This document shows positions 42,176 through 51,265 of a stretch of 64,000 nt of DNA, in pieces (position 1 is the first letter of the stretch; the number at the start of each line of letters is the position of its first letter). Below the pieces are notes generated by a model. It saw only the letters and a list, made by a program, of their open reading frames with translations. It had not been told where the DNA came from and did no database searches. Source of the DNA: Flavobacterium tyrosinilyticum. GTDB taxonomy: Bacteria > Bacteroidota > Bacteroidia > Flavobacteriales > Flavobacteriaceae. The position numbers and the translations under genes are program-made. The stretch lies in the NCBI RefSeq assembly GCF_023656565.1, contig NZ_JAMOKG010000003.1:682001-746000 (forward strand). Reading direction: 5' to 3'.

Positions 42176-44345
42176 CTTTTATAAGGAAATTGATTATTTT
42201 AAATAATTTAACCGGTTCAAAAGGTTTAATAATAATATCATTCATCCCAGATGAAATCGCCTCATCTGTAATTTCATCTTTATCAAAAGCCGTTAAAGCG
42301 ACAATAGGAGTTTCTATACCTTGAAGACGTATTCGTTTGGTGGTTTCAAATCCGTTCATTAAAGGCATATTAATATCCATTAAAATCAGATCGAACGTAT
42401 CGTTTTCTAAGGCTTTAAGAGCTGCAAAACCATCATCGACTACTTTGCAGGAATAATTATTTTTTTCGATAATCTTTTTGGTAACAAGCTGATTAATCAA
42501 ATTGTCTTCAACCACTAGAATTTTATAAACTTCACTCGAAGTCAAATCAACTTCAATCTCGTCAATAATACTTTTCGTTTTGGCTAAATCATGCTCAAAA
42601 GCAATGGTAAACGAAAATGAAGTTCCTTTTCCTAAATCACTGTCCAAAGTAATGGTACTTCCAAAAAGCCCTAAAAGCCTTTTTACAATACTAAGCCCCA
42701 ATCCTGTACCTTGATAATCTTCATCTTTACGGCCAACTTGAACAAATTTTTCAAAAATCTTATTCTGATCTACAGCTGCGATTCCTATTCCGTTGTCTTT
42801 TATCAAAAAATCTAAATAATGGAGCTTTCCTTCTACTTTATTAAGTTTTACTATAATTTCAACTTGTCCGTCTTTGGTAAATTTCAAGGCATTGCTGACC
42901 AAATTCATTAAGATCTGAGCCAAGCGCAATTTATCTCCAATTAAATATTCGGGAATATGAGAATCAATATCAATAGAAATACTATTATTATTCTTCTGTG
43001 AAAGAAAAGAAAGCGAATTCTTAATTACCGTAATTTCATCAGAAATATTAAAAGTCAAATTCTCCAATACAATCTTGTTCTCTTCAATTTTGTTGATCTG
43101 CAAAATATCATTTACGAGAGACAATAGATATCTCGCAGAAAATTTTAAGGAACTTAAATGCTGGCTTCTTGAAATTTCTTTATGTTCTTCAAGCAGCATA
43201 TTGGTGATTCCGACAACTCCATAAAGCGGAGTGCGCAATTCGTGGCTTATGGTCGATATAAATTGCGTTTTGAGTAAAGAGGCCTCTTCTGCAATTTCTT
43301 TCGCTTTAAGAAGCTCTAAATTATGTTTTTTCTTGTATCTGATATTCTTTATCAGTGTCACGATTAAAATTAAAAGAATCAGCGAAATCAAAATAAAAAG
43401 AATGACAATGATTTTTGATTTTCTTAAACTTTGAGATTGCTCAACTTTTTCTCCCTCAACTTTATCAATCTGTCTTCTATATTCATCCAATTCTAGACTT
43501 AAACCCGCTTGAGAAGCTTTTTTTAGTTTTTTAACGTCATATAAATTATCAGAAAGATTGTAATGATTAACAAGTGCTTCGTAAGCCTCTTTGTTCTTAT
43601 CTATTTTATTTAGGAAATGGGCATATTCTAAATAAGCATGTGCCAAATCTGTTTTTTCTTGACATTTTTTTCCAGATTCAATAGCGCTCAAAAAATAGGC
43701 ATTTGCAGCCTTGTAATCATTTTTATGGCTAGCATAAATACCGTTCAACATATCTACTATAACTTCTGTCGATCCGTCGTTATATTTTAATTTCGTGCTA
43801 TTAACATATTTCAAAAAAAGATGCCCTTGATTGAAGTTTCCAATATCAAAATACGCCCAAGCAATATTGACATTGGTAAAATACACCTCTTTCAAATCAT
43901 TAATTTTCAAAGCATAAGCAACTGCTTTTTTGTAATTACGGATTCCTTCATCAAACTGTTTCTTTTCGAAACAATACATATTCCCTAAATTATTATAGAG
44001 AAGACATTTTATAGAATCGTTATCGGTTTTATTGGCATAATACAGCCCTTTTTTGTAGAAGAAAATCGCTTTATCAAACTCTGCCAATTCGTTATAGTTG
44101 GCCGCGATAATATTATAGGAACGAGCAGTAAGACAGTAATCTTTTAGTACTGTTGCCGCATTTAAGGCTGCTCTAGAATAGATAAGTGATTTTTCGAAAT
44201 TAGATTCTCTAAAATTTAAAAGTGCTTTCTTAACAGTCTTATCAATTTTAGGATCTAGATTACAATTAGATTGCGCGATTGCCGAATTGGCAAAGCAATT
44301 CAGAATCAAGAGTAAAAGTAACAAAATCCGTTTTTGGGGCATCAA
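42159..44345 (-). CDS. Hybrid sensor histidine kinase/response regulator with periplasmic TPR domain
   Basis: The protein has 728 residues. The signal peptide (LLLLLLILNCFANSAIAQ) is followed by TPR repeats (~30-280; YNIIAANYNELAEFDKAIFFYKK is one) and a coiled linker. One transmembrane segment follows (~311-332, IIVILFILISLILLILIV). The HisKA domain has H368 in STISHELRTPL, the ATPase domain has NLVSNALKFT, DNGIGI and GTGLGLSIV, and the C-terminal receiver has D657 in LILMDINMPLMNG. With no output domain, it probably passes phosphate to a separate Hpt or regulator, or acts by protein interaction. The ligand is unknown. It stands in line with the symporter gene upstream, but a terminator lies between them. 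Confidence 0.93.
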   Translation of the reverse strand: MMPQKRILLLLLLILNCFANSAIAQSNCNLDPKIDKTVKKALLNFRESNFEKSLIYSRAALNAATVLKDYCLTARSYNIIAANYNELAEFDKAIFFYKKGLYYANKTDNDSIKCLLYNNLGNMYCFEKKQFDEGIRNYKKAVAYALKINDLKEVYFTNVNIAWAYFDIGNFNQGHLFLKYVNSTKLKYNDGSTEVIVDMLNGIYASHKNDYKAANAYFLSAIESGKKCQEKTDLAHAYLEYAHFLNKIDKNKEAYEALVNHYNLSDNLYDVKKLKKASQAGLSLELDEYRRQIDKVEGEKVEQSQSLRKSKIIVILFILISLILLILIVTLIKNIRYKKKHNLELLKAKEIAEEASLLKTQFISTISHELRTPLYGVVGITNMLLEEHKEISRSQHLSSLKFSARYLLSLVNDILQINKIEENKIVLENLTFNISDEITVIKNSLSFLSQKNNNSISIDIDSHIPEYLIGDKLRLAQILMNLVSNALKFTKDGQVEIIVKLNKVEGKLHYLDFLIKDNGIGIAAVDQNKIFEKFVQVGRKDEDYQGTGLGLSIVKRLLGLFGSTITLDSDLGKGTSFSFTIAFEHDLAKTKSIIDEIEVDLTSSEVYKILVVEDNLINQLVTKKIIEKNNYSCKVVDDGFAALKALENDTFDLILMDINMPLMNGFETTKRIRLQGIETPIVALTAFDKDEITDEAISSGMNDIIIKPFEPVKLFKIINFLIKEKNAV

Positions 44346-44383
44346 TCGGCTAGTTTGATCAAATATACACTTTAAAATAAAAA

Positions 44384-44415
44384 AAAGCTGTATTTCATAA
44401 AAAAATACAGCTTTT
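44384..44415 (-). terminator. Intrinsic terminator after the dicarboxylate symporter gene
   Basis: AAAAGCTGTATTT pairs with AAATACAGCTTTT. On the minus strand it is followed by a T run, about 54 bases after the symporter stop and just before the hybrid kinase start. Confidence 0.85.
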
Positions 44416-44468
44416 CAAAAATTATTTTCAACAACTAAGATAAAAAAATTAAAATCTCAGCTTTTTTA

Positions 44469-45731
44469 TTATTCTTTATTGTTTTCCCATTGTCCAACAA
44501 CAGAAGTCGCTAATGCATTTCCTAATACATTTGTTGCACTTCTAAACATGTCGCAGAAGTGGTCAATTGGAAGAATTAATGCAATTCCTTCAATCGGAAT
44601 ATCAAACATACCACACGTCGCCGCAACGACAACCAAACTGGCACGTGGCACACCTGCAATACCTTTACTGGTAAGCATTAAAACTAAAAGCATTGCCATT
44701 TGCGTTCCTAAATCTAAATGCACATTATAGAATTGGGCAATAAAGATACTCGCAAAAGTCATGTACATCATACTTCCGTCAAGATTAAATGAATATCCAA
44801 GCGGCAGCATGAAAGAAACGATTTTATCTTTTACTCCAAAACCTTCTAATTCTTCTGTTAATTTAGGAAATACGGCTTCACTACTTGTAGTTCCAAAAGC
44901 GATTGCTAGAGGCCCTGTAATACGTCTTAGCAATTCTGTCATTCTTCCTTTTAGGAAAATATATCCTATCACAATTAAAATTGCCCAAAGCGTACCGATA
45001 CCAATTAAAAACGAACCGAAAAATTTGAAGTACGTAATAACCAATTCTTCTGCATCACGAATAGCAAACACACCTGCAATGGCTCCAAAAACTCCAATTG
45101 GAGCAAACTTCATCACATAGTTTACCATTTTCAAAACAATGTGCGATAGTTTATCAAAAGCACTAATAATTGGCTTTACTGTTGCCCCTAAAGAAGCCGC
45201 TGCTAACCCGAAGAAAATAGAGAAAACTACAATCTGAAGAATTTCATTTGTAGCCATCGCCTCAACAATACTTTTTGGCACGATATGCTCAACAAAATTA
45301 TCAAAAGACAAATTTTGTGTTTTACCTGTAACCTCAGAAGCTGCTGCCATATCAACGTGATCTAGTTTTAGACCAACACCTGGCTGCAAAATATTTACGT
45401 AAAACAATCCAATTAAAAGAGAAATAAATGAAGCTGTAAAAAACCACCCAATAGCTTTTCCTCCAATTCTTCCAACGGTTTTAATATCTCCTAATTTTGC
45501 AATTCCTACTACCAAAGTTGTAAAAACCAATGGAGAAATAATCATTTGCACCAAACGAATAAAGACGGTTGCCAGCATTTTAATTTTACTGCTAAATGCC
45601 TGCGCCGCTTCGGGTGAAATGGTGTTGTGCAATATAATTCCTAAAATGGCTCCAAGAACCATCGCAATTATAATTTGCCCTGTTAATCCCGAAAGAAATG
45701 ATTGTTTTTTAGTTTCTGTAACTTCTTGCAT
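44469..45731 (-). CDS. Dicarboxylate/amino acid:cation symporter (DAACS family)
   Basis: The protein has 420 residues and about 8 hydrophobic helices plus two re-entrant loops. Family signatures are the Ser-rich hairpin FGTTSSEAVFPKL, SYSLN-like GYSFNLDGSMMYMT (NxDG-x-x-x-Y motif), SKGIAGVPRASLV and DHFCDMFRSATNVLGNA. It should import glutamate, aspartate or C4-dicarboxylates with Na+ or H+. It lies 53 bases downstream of aroC on the same strand and is followed by its own terminator. The substrate cannot be fixed from sequence. Confidence 0.95.
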   Translation of the reverse strand: MQEVTETKKQSFLSGLTGQIIIAMVLGAILGIILHNTISPEAAQAFSSKIKMLATVFIRLVQMIISPLVFTTLVVGIAKLGDIKTVGRIGGKAIGWFFTASFISLLIGLFYVNILQPGVGLKLDHVDMAAASEVTGKTQNLSFDNFVEHIVPKSIVEAMATNEILQIVVFSIFFGLAAASLGATVKPIISAFDKLSHIVLKMVNYVMKFAPIGVFGAIAGVFAIRDAEELVITYFKFFGSFLIGIGTLWAILIVIGYIFLKGRMTELLRRITGPLAIAFGTTSSEAVFPKLTEELEGFGVKDKIVSFMLPLGYSFNLDGSMMYMTFASIFIAQFYNVHLDLGTQMAMLLVLMLTSKGIAGVPRASLVVVAATCGMFDIPIEGIALILPIDHFCDMFRSATNVLGNALATSVVGQWENNKE

Positions 45732-45784
45732 TAATTTATTTTTTAATTATTAAAATAATAAGACCCTCACTGTCTTACCTTTTA

Positions 45785-46843
45785 TTAATATGTTTTGTTG
45801 ATCAAATAAAAATCAGCCAAAACAATTGCTGCCATCGCTTCTACGATTGGCACTGCGCGAGGCACTACACACGGATCATGACGTCCTTTTCCTGTCATTG
45901 GTGTAATGTTACCTTTATTATCTAAAGAATCTTGAGTCTGCATAATAGTTGCAACAGGTTTAAACGCAACTCTGAAATAAATATCCATTCCGTTGCTTAT
46001 ACCTCCTTGAATTCCTCCTGATAAATTTGTTTTTGTAGTTCCGTCAGGATTGTATAAATCGTTATGTTCGCTTCCTTTCATTTCAGATCCAGAAAAACCA
46101 CTTCCATATTCGAAACCTTTTACCGCATTAATAGAAAGCATTGCTTTTCCTAATTCTGCATGAAGTTTATCAAATACTGGTTCTCCTAAACCAACTGGAA
46201 CATTTTGAATTACACAACTCACAACACCTCCAACAGTGTCTCCCTGTTTGCGGATCTCTCGAATATATTCTTCCATAGTCGCTGCAGATTTCTCATCTGG
46301 ACAACGCACTGGATTGCTTTCAATTTTAGAAAAATCTAATTCTTGGTATGGTGTTTCTAAGTGAATTGGACCAACAGAAGAAACATAAGCATTGATTTTA
46401 ATTTCTGGCAACATTTGCTTTGCAATTGCACCCGCTACTACTCTACTTGCTGTTTCTCTTGCAGAACTTCTTCCACCACCACGATAATCGCGGAAACCAT
46501 ACTTCTGATCGTAAACATAATCAGCATGGCTTGGTCTGTAATTATCTTTTATATGAGAGTAATCGTCTGATTTTTGATTGGTGTTTGGAATAATGAAACC
46601 GATTGGAGTTCCAGTCGTTTTTCCTTCAAATATTCCTGATAGAAACTGAACCGCATCTGGCTCTTTTCTTTGTGTTACAATTGCCGATTGACCTGGTTTT
46701 CTACGAGCCATATCTAGTTCAATTGCTTCAAAATCTAATTGTATTCCTGGAGGACATCCGTCAATAATTCCGCCTAAAGCTTCACCGTGAGATTCTCCAA
46801 ATGTAGTTACTTTATATAGTGTGCCGAAGCTATTTCCTGCCAT
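45785..46843 (-). CDS. aroC: Chorismate synthase
   Basis: The 352-residue length is normal. It converts 5-enolpyruvylshikimate-3-phosphate to chorismate using reduced FMN, the last shared step of aromatic amino acid synthesis. It starts MAGNSFGTLYKVTTFGESHG (first signature GESHG). It also has ARRKPGQSAIVTQRKE, the second signature YRGGGRSSARETASRVVAGA, GGVVSCVIQNVPVG and the C-terminal GKGRHDPCVVPRAVP. Nothing unusual is seen. A -7 promoter box lies just upstream. Confidence 0.98.
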   Translation of the reverse strand: MAGNSFGTLYKVTTFGESHGEALGGIIDGCPPGIQLDFEAIELDMARRKPGQSAIVTQRKEPDAVQFLSGIFEGKTTGTPIGFIIPNTNQKSDDYSHIKDNYRPSHADYVYDQKYGFRDYRGGGRSSARETASRVVAGAIAKQMLPEIKINAYVSSVGPIHLETPYQELDFSKIESNPVRCPDEKSAATMEEYIREIRKQGDTVGGVVSCVIQNVPVGLGEPVFDKLHAELGKAMLSINAVKGFEYGSGFSGSEMKGSEHNDLYNPDGTTKTNLSGGIQGGISNGMDIYFRVAFKPVATIMQTQDSLDNKGNITPMTGKGRHDPCVVPRAVPIVEAMAAIVLADFYLINKTY

Positions 46844-46859
46844 TGTGTTTTGTTTTGAG

Positions 46860-46867
46860 CAAATGTA
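46860..46867 (-). promoter_or_regulatory. -7 promoter element of aroC
   Basis: The minus strand reads TACATTTG, matching TAnnTTTG, 16 bases before the ATG. I found no TTG at the expected distance, so this is a partial promoter match. Confidence 0.45.
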
Positions 46868-47031
46868 AGTTTTATGAATTAAATTAAAAAATTTAAAACT
46901 GGTATTATTAACGAAACATTAAACGGGATAAAAATCACAATTTGGTAAAATTACCCTCTTTTTGATAACCTTTTAATAAAATTAAATTTCACAAATTTTC
47001 TTTCATTTGTAAAACTTCAAATCAAGAAAAA

Positions 47032-47853
47032 TTGAAAAAAAGAAATGTCGAATTGGTCATTCTTTCTGATGTCCATTTAGGAACTTACGGAAGTCATGCT
47101 AAAGAACTAAACAACTATCTTTCAAGCATTAAACCTAAAACTTTAGTTTTAAACGGCGATATAATTGATGCTTGGCAGTTTCGTAAATCGTATTTCCCAA
47201 AAGCACATTTACGAGTTATTCAGCGCATTATCGGAATGGCTTCTAAAGGAACAAAAGTTTACTATATCACTGGAAATCACGATGAGATACTTCGAAAATT
47301 CAGTGACATGAACATGGGAAATTTTGCTCTTGTTGATAAATTAGTTTTAGAATTAGACGACAAAAAAGCCTGGATTTTTCACGGAGACGTTTTTGACGCC
47401 TCGGTTCAGCACTCAAAATGGATTGCAAAACTAGGCGGATTAGGATACGATTATCTAATTTTAATGAATCGATTTGCCAATTGGTGTTTGGCAAAATTAG
47501 GACGCGAACCTTATTCTTTTTCTAAAAAAATAAAAGCGAGCGTTAAAAAAGCAGTAAAATTTATTTCTGATTTTGAAACCACAGCGACCGATCTAGCCAT
47601 AGAAAAGAATTACGATTATGTAATCTGCGGACATATCCATGAACCAAAAATAGTGACTAAAGAAAACAAATATGGCTCTACCTTATATCTCAATTCTGGT
47701 GATTGGGTAGAAAACCTAACTGCTTTAGAATACCATAAGAAACGCTGGAAACTGTTCTCTTACAAGGCTAGCAACTTTGTTGAAGAAGAAAATCTATTAG
47801 AAATGGAAGATCTTATCACTTCCCAACTCATTTCTTCGATAATCCTTAAATAA
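47032..47853 (+). CDS. Metallophosphoesterase, LpxH-like (UDP-2,3-diacylglucosamine diphosphatase family)
   Basis: The protein has 273 residues from a TTG start (MKKRNVELVILSDVHLG). The calcineurin-like motifs are all present: SDVHLGTYGSH, NGDIIDAWQF, TGNHDEIL, FHGDVFDAS and GHIHEPKI. They match the LpxH-related branch common in Bacteroidota that cleaves UDP-2,3-diacylglucosamine in lipid A synthesis. No ATG is available near the N-terminus, and the TTG precedes the first conserved residue by a normal distance. The biochemical role is inferred from family. The gene stands alone. Confidence 0.87.
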   Translation: MKKRNVELVILSDVHLGTYGSHAKELNNYLSSIKPKTLVLNGDIIDAWQFRKSYFPKAHLRVIQRIIGMASKGTKVYYITGNHDEILRKFSDMNMGNFALVDKLVLELDDKKAWIFHGDVFDASVQHSKWIAKLGGLGYDYLILMNRFANWCLAKLGREPYSFSKKIKASVKKAVKFISDFETTATDLAIEKNYDYVICGHIHEPKIVTKENKYGSTLYLNSGDWVENLTALEYHKKRWKLFSYKASNFVEEENLLEMEDLITSQLISSIILK

Positions 47854-47940
47854 AGACCTCAGGAGCAGTTTTTTAAGAATTTTAACGGTCGGAATTCCTA
47901 AAAATGAAAATTATATAACAATTTTCAAAAATATTATACG

Positions 47941-47969
47941 TTGTCTATTTGACTGATATAATACATTTG
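47941..47969 (+). promoter_or_regulatory. Bacteroidota-type promoter of the small beta-barrel gene
   Basis: TTG (47941-47943), an 18-base spacer and TACATTTG (47962-47969) match the consensus. The start codon follows 23 bases later. Confidence 0.8.
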
Positions 47970-47992
47970 AAAAAAATTAATTAACCATTTTT

Positions 47993-48490
47993 ATGAAAAA
48001 GATACTTTTATCTGCCCTTATGCTTTTTGGATTAGCATTTACGGCTCAATCACAAGAAATTTCGAAACACGCTTTAGGATTACGTCTGGGAGACAACAAC
48101 GGATTTGGAGGAGAAATATCGTACCAATTAGGATTAAATCAAAAAAACAGACTTGAGTTCGATTTAGGATGGAGAAACAGCAGTGATGTAGACGCCATAA
48201 AAGGAGTTGCCCTTTACCAATGGGTTTGGAACATCGACGGAGGTTTTAACTGGTATGCTGGTGTCGGAGGAGGACTAGCTGCTTGGGATCACGATTACTA
48301 CAACAACAATTACAGATACAGCGATAGCGGAACTTATGTTTTTGCAGCTGGAGATATCGGTATAGAATATAGATTTAAAGAAGTGCCACTTACTTTATCA
48401 TTGGACGCAAGACCAGAAATTGGTTCAGGTTACTATGATGATGACAATTTTGGATTTGACGTTGGTTTAGGCGTTAAATTTAGATTCTAA
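47993..48490 (+). CDS. Small outer membrane beta-barrel protein
   Basis: The protein has 165 residues. The signal peptide (LLSALMLFGLAFTAQSQ) is followed by alternating amphipathic strands rich in Gly, Tyr and Asp (NGFGGEISYQLGL, NGGFNWYAGVGGGLAAW, FAAGDIGIEYRF). It ends in FRF, typical of outer-membrane insertion. It resembles small eight-strand OmpW/OmpX-like barrels of Flavobacterium, but no function is known. It has its own promoter and terminator, so it is a single-gene unit. Confidence 0.85.
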   Translation: MKKILLSALMLFGLAFTAQSQEISKHALGLRLGDNNGFGGEISYQLGLNQKNRLEFDLGWRNSSDVDAIKGVALYQWVWNIDGGFNWYAGVGGGLAAWDHDYYNNNYRYSDSGTYVFAAGDIGIEYRFKEVPLTLSLDARPEIGSGYYDDDNFGFDVGLGVKFRF

Positions 48491-48519
48491 ATTAAAATTA
48501 AAAAATAATTGTAAGAAGA

Positions 48520-48552
48520 AACCTGTCGTTTAAAAGCGACAGGTTTTTTTTG
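48520..48552 (+). terminator. Intrinsic terminator after the small barrel gene
   Basis: AACCTGTCG pairs with CGACAGGTT around TTTAAAAG and is followed by a long T run, 29 bases after the stop. Confidence 0.9.
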
Positions 48553-48573
48553 GTTTCAAAAGAAATTTAAAAA

Positions 48574-48657
48574 GGGCTTCGACTTCGTTCAGCCTGACAA
48601 ACTTTGAAATCGCCTCCTAAGAAACAATCAATGTCAGGCTGAGCGTAGTCGAAGCCC
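48574..48657. repeat. REP-like inverted pair (GGGCTTCGACTTCG / CGAAGTCGAAGCCC type)
   Basis: GGGCTTCGACTTCGTTCAGC (from 48574) and its inverted partner ending GTCGAAGCCC at 48657 are separated by about 32 bases. The same unit occurs at 7342-7421 and 8941-8965. The pair lies between a terminator and the stop codon of the next convergent gene. Confidence 0.8.
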
Positions 48658-48670
48658 AGTCTTATACAAT

Positions 48671-49096
48671 TTACTTAATAATAATTTCTTTTTTAGAATG
48701 AATTTTCACCACCGTGTAAGGATATGAAATTACCTGCATCGTCATAGCATCTTTTGCTGGACTATTTTCTTTTACAGTGATAATGATATTTTTATCTGTT
48801 TCTTCTACCTTTTCAACATCAATAGAATAACCGCTTGTGTTTTTTTCGCCCATATTTAGAATCACATAATTGTAATCCTGAATATCGGGATCCTTCATCT
48901 TATGTGCCAAAAGCGGATCGTTTTCAAGCATTTTAATTTCATTTGGCTCGGTCAAAATTTCAAAAAATTTAATATTTCCACCACCGTCCGATTGGGTTGT
49001 TAAAACTTCATACAATGCCGCATTTGAACTCCCAACCTTTTTCACTCCGCACGAAATCAAAACAAAAATCGCTAAAACAGAAATTACTTTTTTCAT
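48671..49096 (-). CDS. PrcB-like lipoprotein
   Basis: The protein has 141 residues. The lipoprotein signal MKKVISVLAIFVLISCGVKK has its Cys at residue 16. The C-terminal half (YNYVILNMGEKNTSGYSIDV to MQVISYPYTVVKI) matches the PrcB_C domain pattern (PF14343: G-Y-S-I-x-V, then a P and ISYPY). PrcB is the small partner of the Treponema PrtP protease complex, and many Bacteroidota lipoproteins carry the domain without a known protease. It follows bshA on the same strand after 14 bases, so it is probably cotranscribed with it. The role is unknown. Confidence 0.78.
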   Translation of the reverse strand: MKKVISVLAIFVLISCGVKKVGSSNAALYEVLTTQSDGGGNIKFFEILTEPNEIKMLENDPLLAHKMKDPDIQDYNYVILNMGEKNTSGYSIDVEKVEETDKNIIITVKENSPAKDAMTMQVISYPYTVVKIHSKKEIIIK

Positions 49097-49110
49097 CTTA
49101 TTCTTTTAAA

Positions 49111-50256
49111 TTAGTGCTTCTCCAATTTGTAATCGTCAACCGCTTTCTGATATAAAGCTTCATATTTAGGCAATATGTTTTTAATATCAAATTTTCTTGC
49201 CACTTCAAGAGCATTTGCCTTAAACTGACTCAAAACCGCATCGTCTTTTAAAATCTTCAATGCATTTTGCGCCATTTCCTCGACATTTCCGACATTGCTT
49301 AAGTATCCCGAAAAACCATCAAAATTTACTTCAGGCAATCCGCCAGAATTACTTGAAATTACAGGAACTCCACATGCCATTGCTTCCAAAGCCGCCAGAC
49401 CAAAACTTTCAGTTTCTGAAGGCAGTAAAAACAAATCGGTCATGCATAAGATTTTATCAATTTCATGGCTATTCCCAAAGAAAATAACTTTATCTAAAAT
49501 TCCCAATTCCTGACATAAAATCTCTGCTTTTTCTTTTTCAGGGCCATCTCCAACCATCATCAATTTAGCTGGAATTTCTTTCTGAACGTTATAGAAAATC
49601 TTAATAATATCCGGAATACGCTTTACTTTTCTAAAGTTACTGATATGAGTAATAATACGCTCATTCTCATTAGCCATTACATAACGGTGACAAGGCGCGT
49701 TTGGATCTTTTTTGACTTTGTCCAATTCAATAAAATTGGGAATCACCTTAATTTTATTTTTGATTTTGAACAATTTCAACGTATCATCTTTCAAACTCTG
49801 CGAAACCGAAGTCACATAATCTGATTTATTAATACTAAAAGTCACCGCAGGCTTATAAAAAGGATGATTTCCAACAAGCGTAATATCGGTTCCGTGAAGC
49901 GTAGTAATCATTGGTAGATTAATCCCTTCGTTCTTAAGCATTTGTTTTGCCATATAACCTGCATAAGCATGCGGAATGGCGTAATGTACATGCAGAAGCT
50001 CAATTTTGTACAATTTCACCATATCGACCAATTTACTCGATAACGCTAATTCGTATGGCTGATAATGAAACAAAGGATATTCCGGAACGTTTACTTCGTG
50101 ATAATGAACATTCGGATTTAAAAGTGCCAATCTCACTGGCTGGCTGTATGTAATAAAATGTATTTCGTGTCCTCTTCTGGCTAATTCGAGACCTAACTCC
50201 GTGGCTACTACACCACTACCTCCAAAAGTAGGATAACAAACAATTGCTATTTTCAT
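49111..50256 (-). CDS. bshA: N-acetyl-alpha-D-glucosaminyl L-malate synthase (bacillithiol synthesis)
   Basis: The protein has 381 residues, a GT4-type glycosyltransferase. The N-terminus MKIAIVCYPTFGGSGVVATE, with GLELARRGHEIHFIT and VNVPEYPLFHYQPY, is diagnostic of BshA. The donor site shows SNFRKVKRIPD, FLLPSETESFGLAALEAMACG and ISSNSGGLPEV. It joins UDP-GlcNAc to L-malate, the first step toward bacillithiol, the low-molecular-weight thiol of many Flavobacteriia. bshB and bshC are not seen in the window. A structured RNA candidate lies directly upstream of its start. Confidence 0.96.
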   Translation of the reverse strand: MKIAIVCYPTFGGSGVVATELGLELARRGHEIHFITYSQPVRLALLNPNVHYHEVNVPEYPLFHYQPYELALSSKLVDMVKLYKIELLHVHYAIPHAYAGYMAKQMLKNEGINLPMITTLHGTDITLVGNHPFYKPAVTFSINKSDYVTSVSQSLKDDTLKLFKIKNKIKVIPNFIELDKVKKDPNAPCHRYVMANENERIITHISNFRKVKRIPDIIKIFYNVQKEIPAKLMMVGDGPEKEKAEILCQELGILDKVIFFGNSHEIDKILCMTDLFLLPSETESFGLAALEAMACGVPVISSNSGGLPEVNFDGFSGYLSNVGNVEEMAQNALKILKDDAVLSQFKANALEVARKFDIKNILPKYEALYQKAVDDYKLEKH

Positions 50257-50391
50257 GGATTAAATTTAATTCTACGAAAATACTCAAAAATAGCGTTTAA
50301 TTAACCGTTTAAATTGTTAGATTTTTGACAAAATTAGATTAACTCTGGTTGATAAATATTTTTTAGAAGCAGCACAATATTGGTTAAAAGA

Positions 50392-50466
50392 ACCACGGTC
50401 CCGCTGTCCGTTATATCTTTTATGCCGAACACCGGCATAAAAGGATATCACTCCCATCGGGGCTAG
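50392..50466 (-). ncRNA. Structured element resembling the Flavo-1 RNA motif
   Basis: The minus strand reads CTAGCCCCGATGGGAGTGAT, then ATCCTTTTATGCCGG, a short loop, CCGGCATAAAAGATAT, and finally AACGGACAGCGGGACC. The inner hairpin (TTTTATGCCGG / CCGGCATAAAA, 50418-50442) and flanking G+C-rich blocks of the type AGCCCCGAT...GCGGGA recur in flavobacterial genomes. They resemble the Flavo-1 motif described by comparative genomics. It lies between a minus-strand gene (ends 50496) and bshA (starts 50256). The identification is from memory of the motif and needs a covariance-model search. Confidence 0.5.
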
Positions 50467-50495
50467 ATTAGACCTTTTGTTTTCAAAACACCGTT

Positions 50496-51143
50496 TTAAA
50501 ACTGCGCAGCAACAAACAAAACGATTTGAATTAATAATAACAGCCAAAAAAACAATAATGAAGGTTCAACAGCTTCAGAAATAAATTGATTTAATTTTAC
50601 CGAAACTACTTCAGATAGTTTTAAATCTTTGTCGCTAAAATCAACATCATCCAGATTTATCTTTTGAAATAAATAATTAATCACTTTCTTTTTGATTTTA
50701 GAACTTTCTTTGTCATTTCTGTTTGCTTCTAAAAGTTGCATTTTCAACAACGCTTTATTAGAAACCGCGCTCGACCAATTGTTTGAAGCTGTTAATTTAT
50801 CAACCAGAAAGACGACTTTAGAATCTATATAACTGGCAAATACTTTATTTTTCCAAGTCAGATAAATCATCTGCTGAATCGCTGCTTTATTTGCAATCAA
50901 AAAATACAAAATAGCAAAAACTGGAGCTCCAGCAAGTAAAATAAATCCGTAAATATTATTTAAAAATAATCCTGACAAAAAAGCGTAAGCATTTCCATGT
51001 CCTCCGCCAGCAAAATCAGCATTTTGAAAAAGAATGATTAAAAAAAGGATCAACGTAAACAAATTTCCGATTATCATTATAACTAACCATTTCAAACTTG
51101 ATTTAGCCGAAATGCCTGCAACAACCTTAATTTCTTCTTTCAT
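50496..51143 (-). CDS. Membrane protein of unknown function
   Basis: The protein has 215 residues. Two N-terminal transmembrane segments (WLVIMIIGNLFTLILFLIIL, ~19-39, and GFILLAGAPVFAILYFLIAN, ~60-80) are followed by a ~110-residue helical, charged soluble part. A C-terminal transmembrane helix (LLFFWLLLLIQIVLFVA, ~196-212) ends at QF. The pattern suggests a cytoplasmic domain held between membrane helices. I do not recognise a family. It is a single gene on the minus strand between the ABC-ATPase-named small protein and the RNA-like element. Confidence 0.75.
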   Translation of the reverse strand: MKEEIKVVAGISAKSSLKWLVIMIIGNLFTLILFLIILFQNADFAGGGHGNAYAFLSGLFLNNIYGFILLAGAPVFAILYFLIANKAAIQQMIYLTWKNKVFASYIDSKVVFLVDKLTASNNWSSAVSNKALLKMQLLEANRNDKESSKIKKKVINYLFQKINLDDVDFSDKDLKLSEVVSVKLNQFISEAVEPSLLFFWLLLLIQIVLFVAAQF

Positions 51144-51216
51144 AAAATTAAATTATACTTTTAGAATTTACACAAACAATAATAATGAATTAACATTTAT
51201 AATCCTATAAAAAAGA

Positions 51217-51244
51217 AAGGCGTAAAATATAAATTTTACGCCTT
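51217..51244 (-). terminator. Intrinsic terminator after the 160-aa conserved gene
   Basis: AAGGCGTAAAAT pairs with ATTTTACGCCTT and is followed on the minus strand by a T-rich run, 21 bases after the stop. Confidence 0.85.
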
Positions 51245-51265
51245 TTCTATTATCAATATTTTCTC

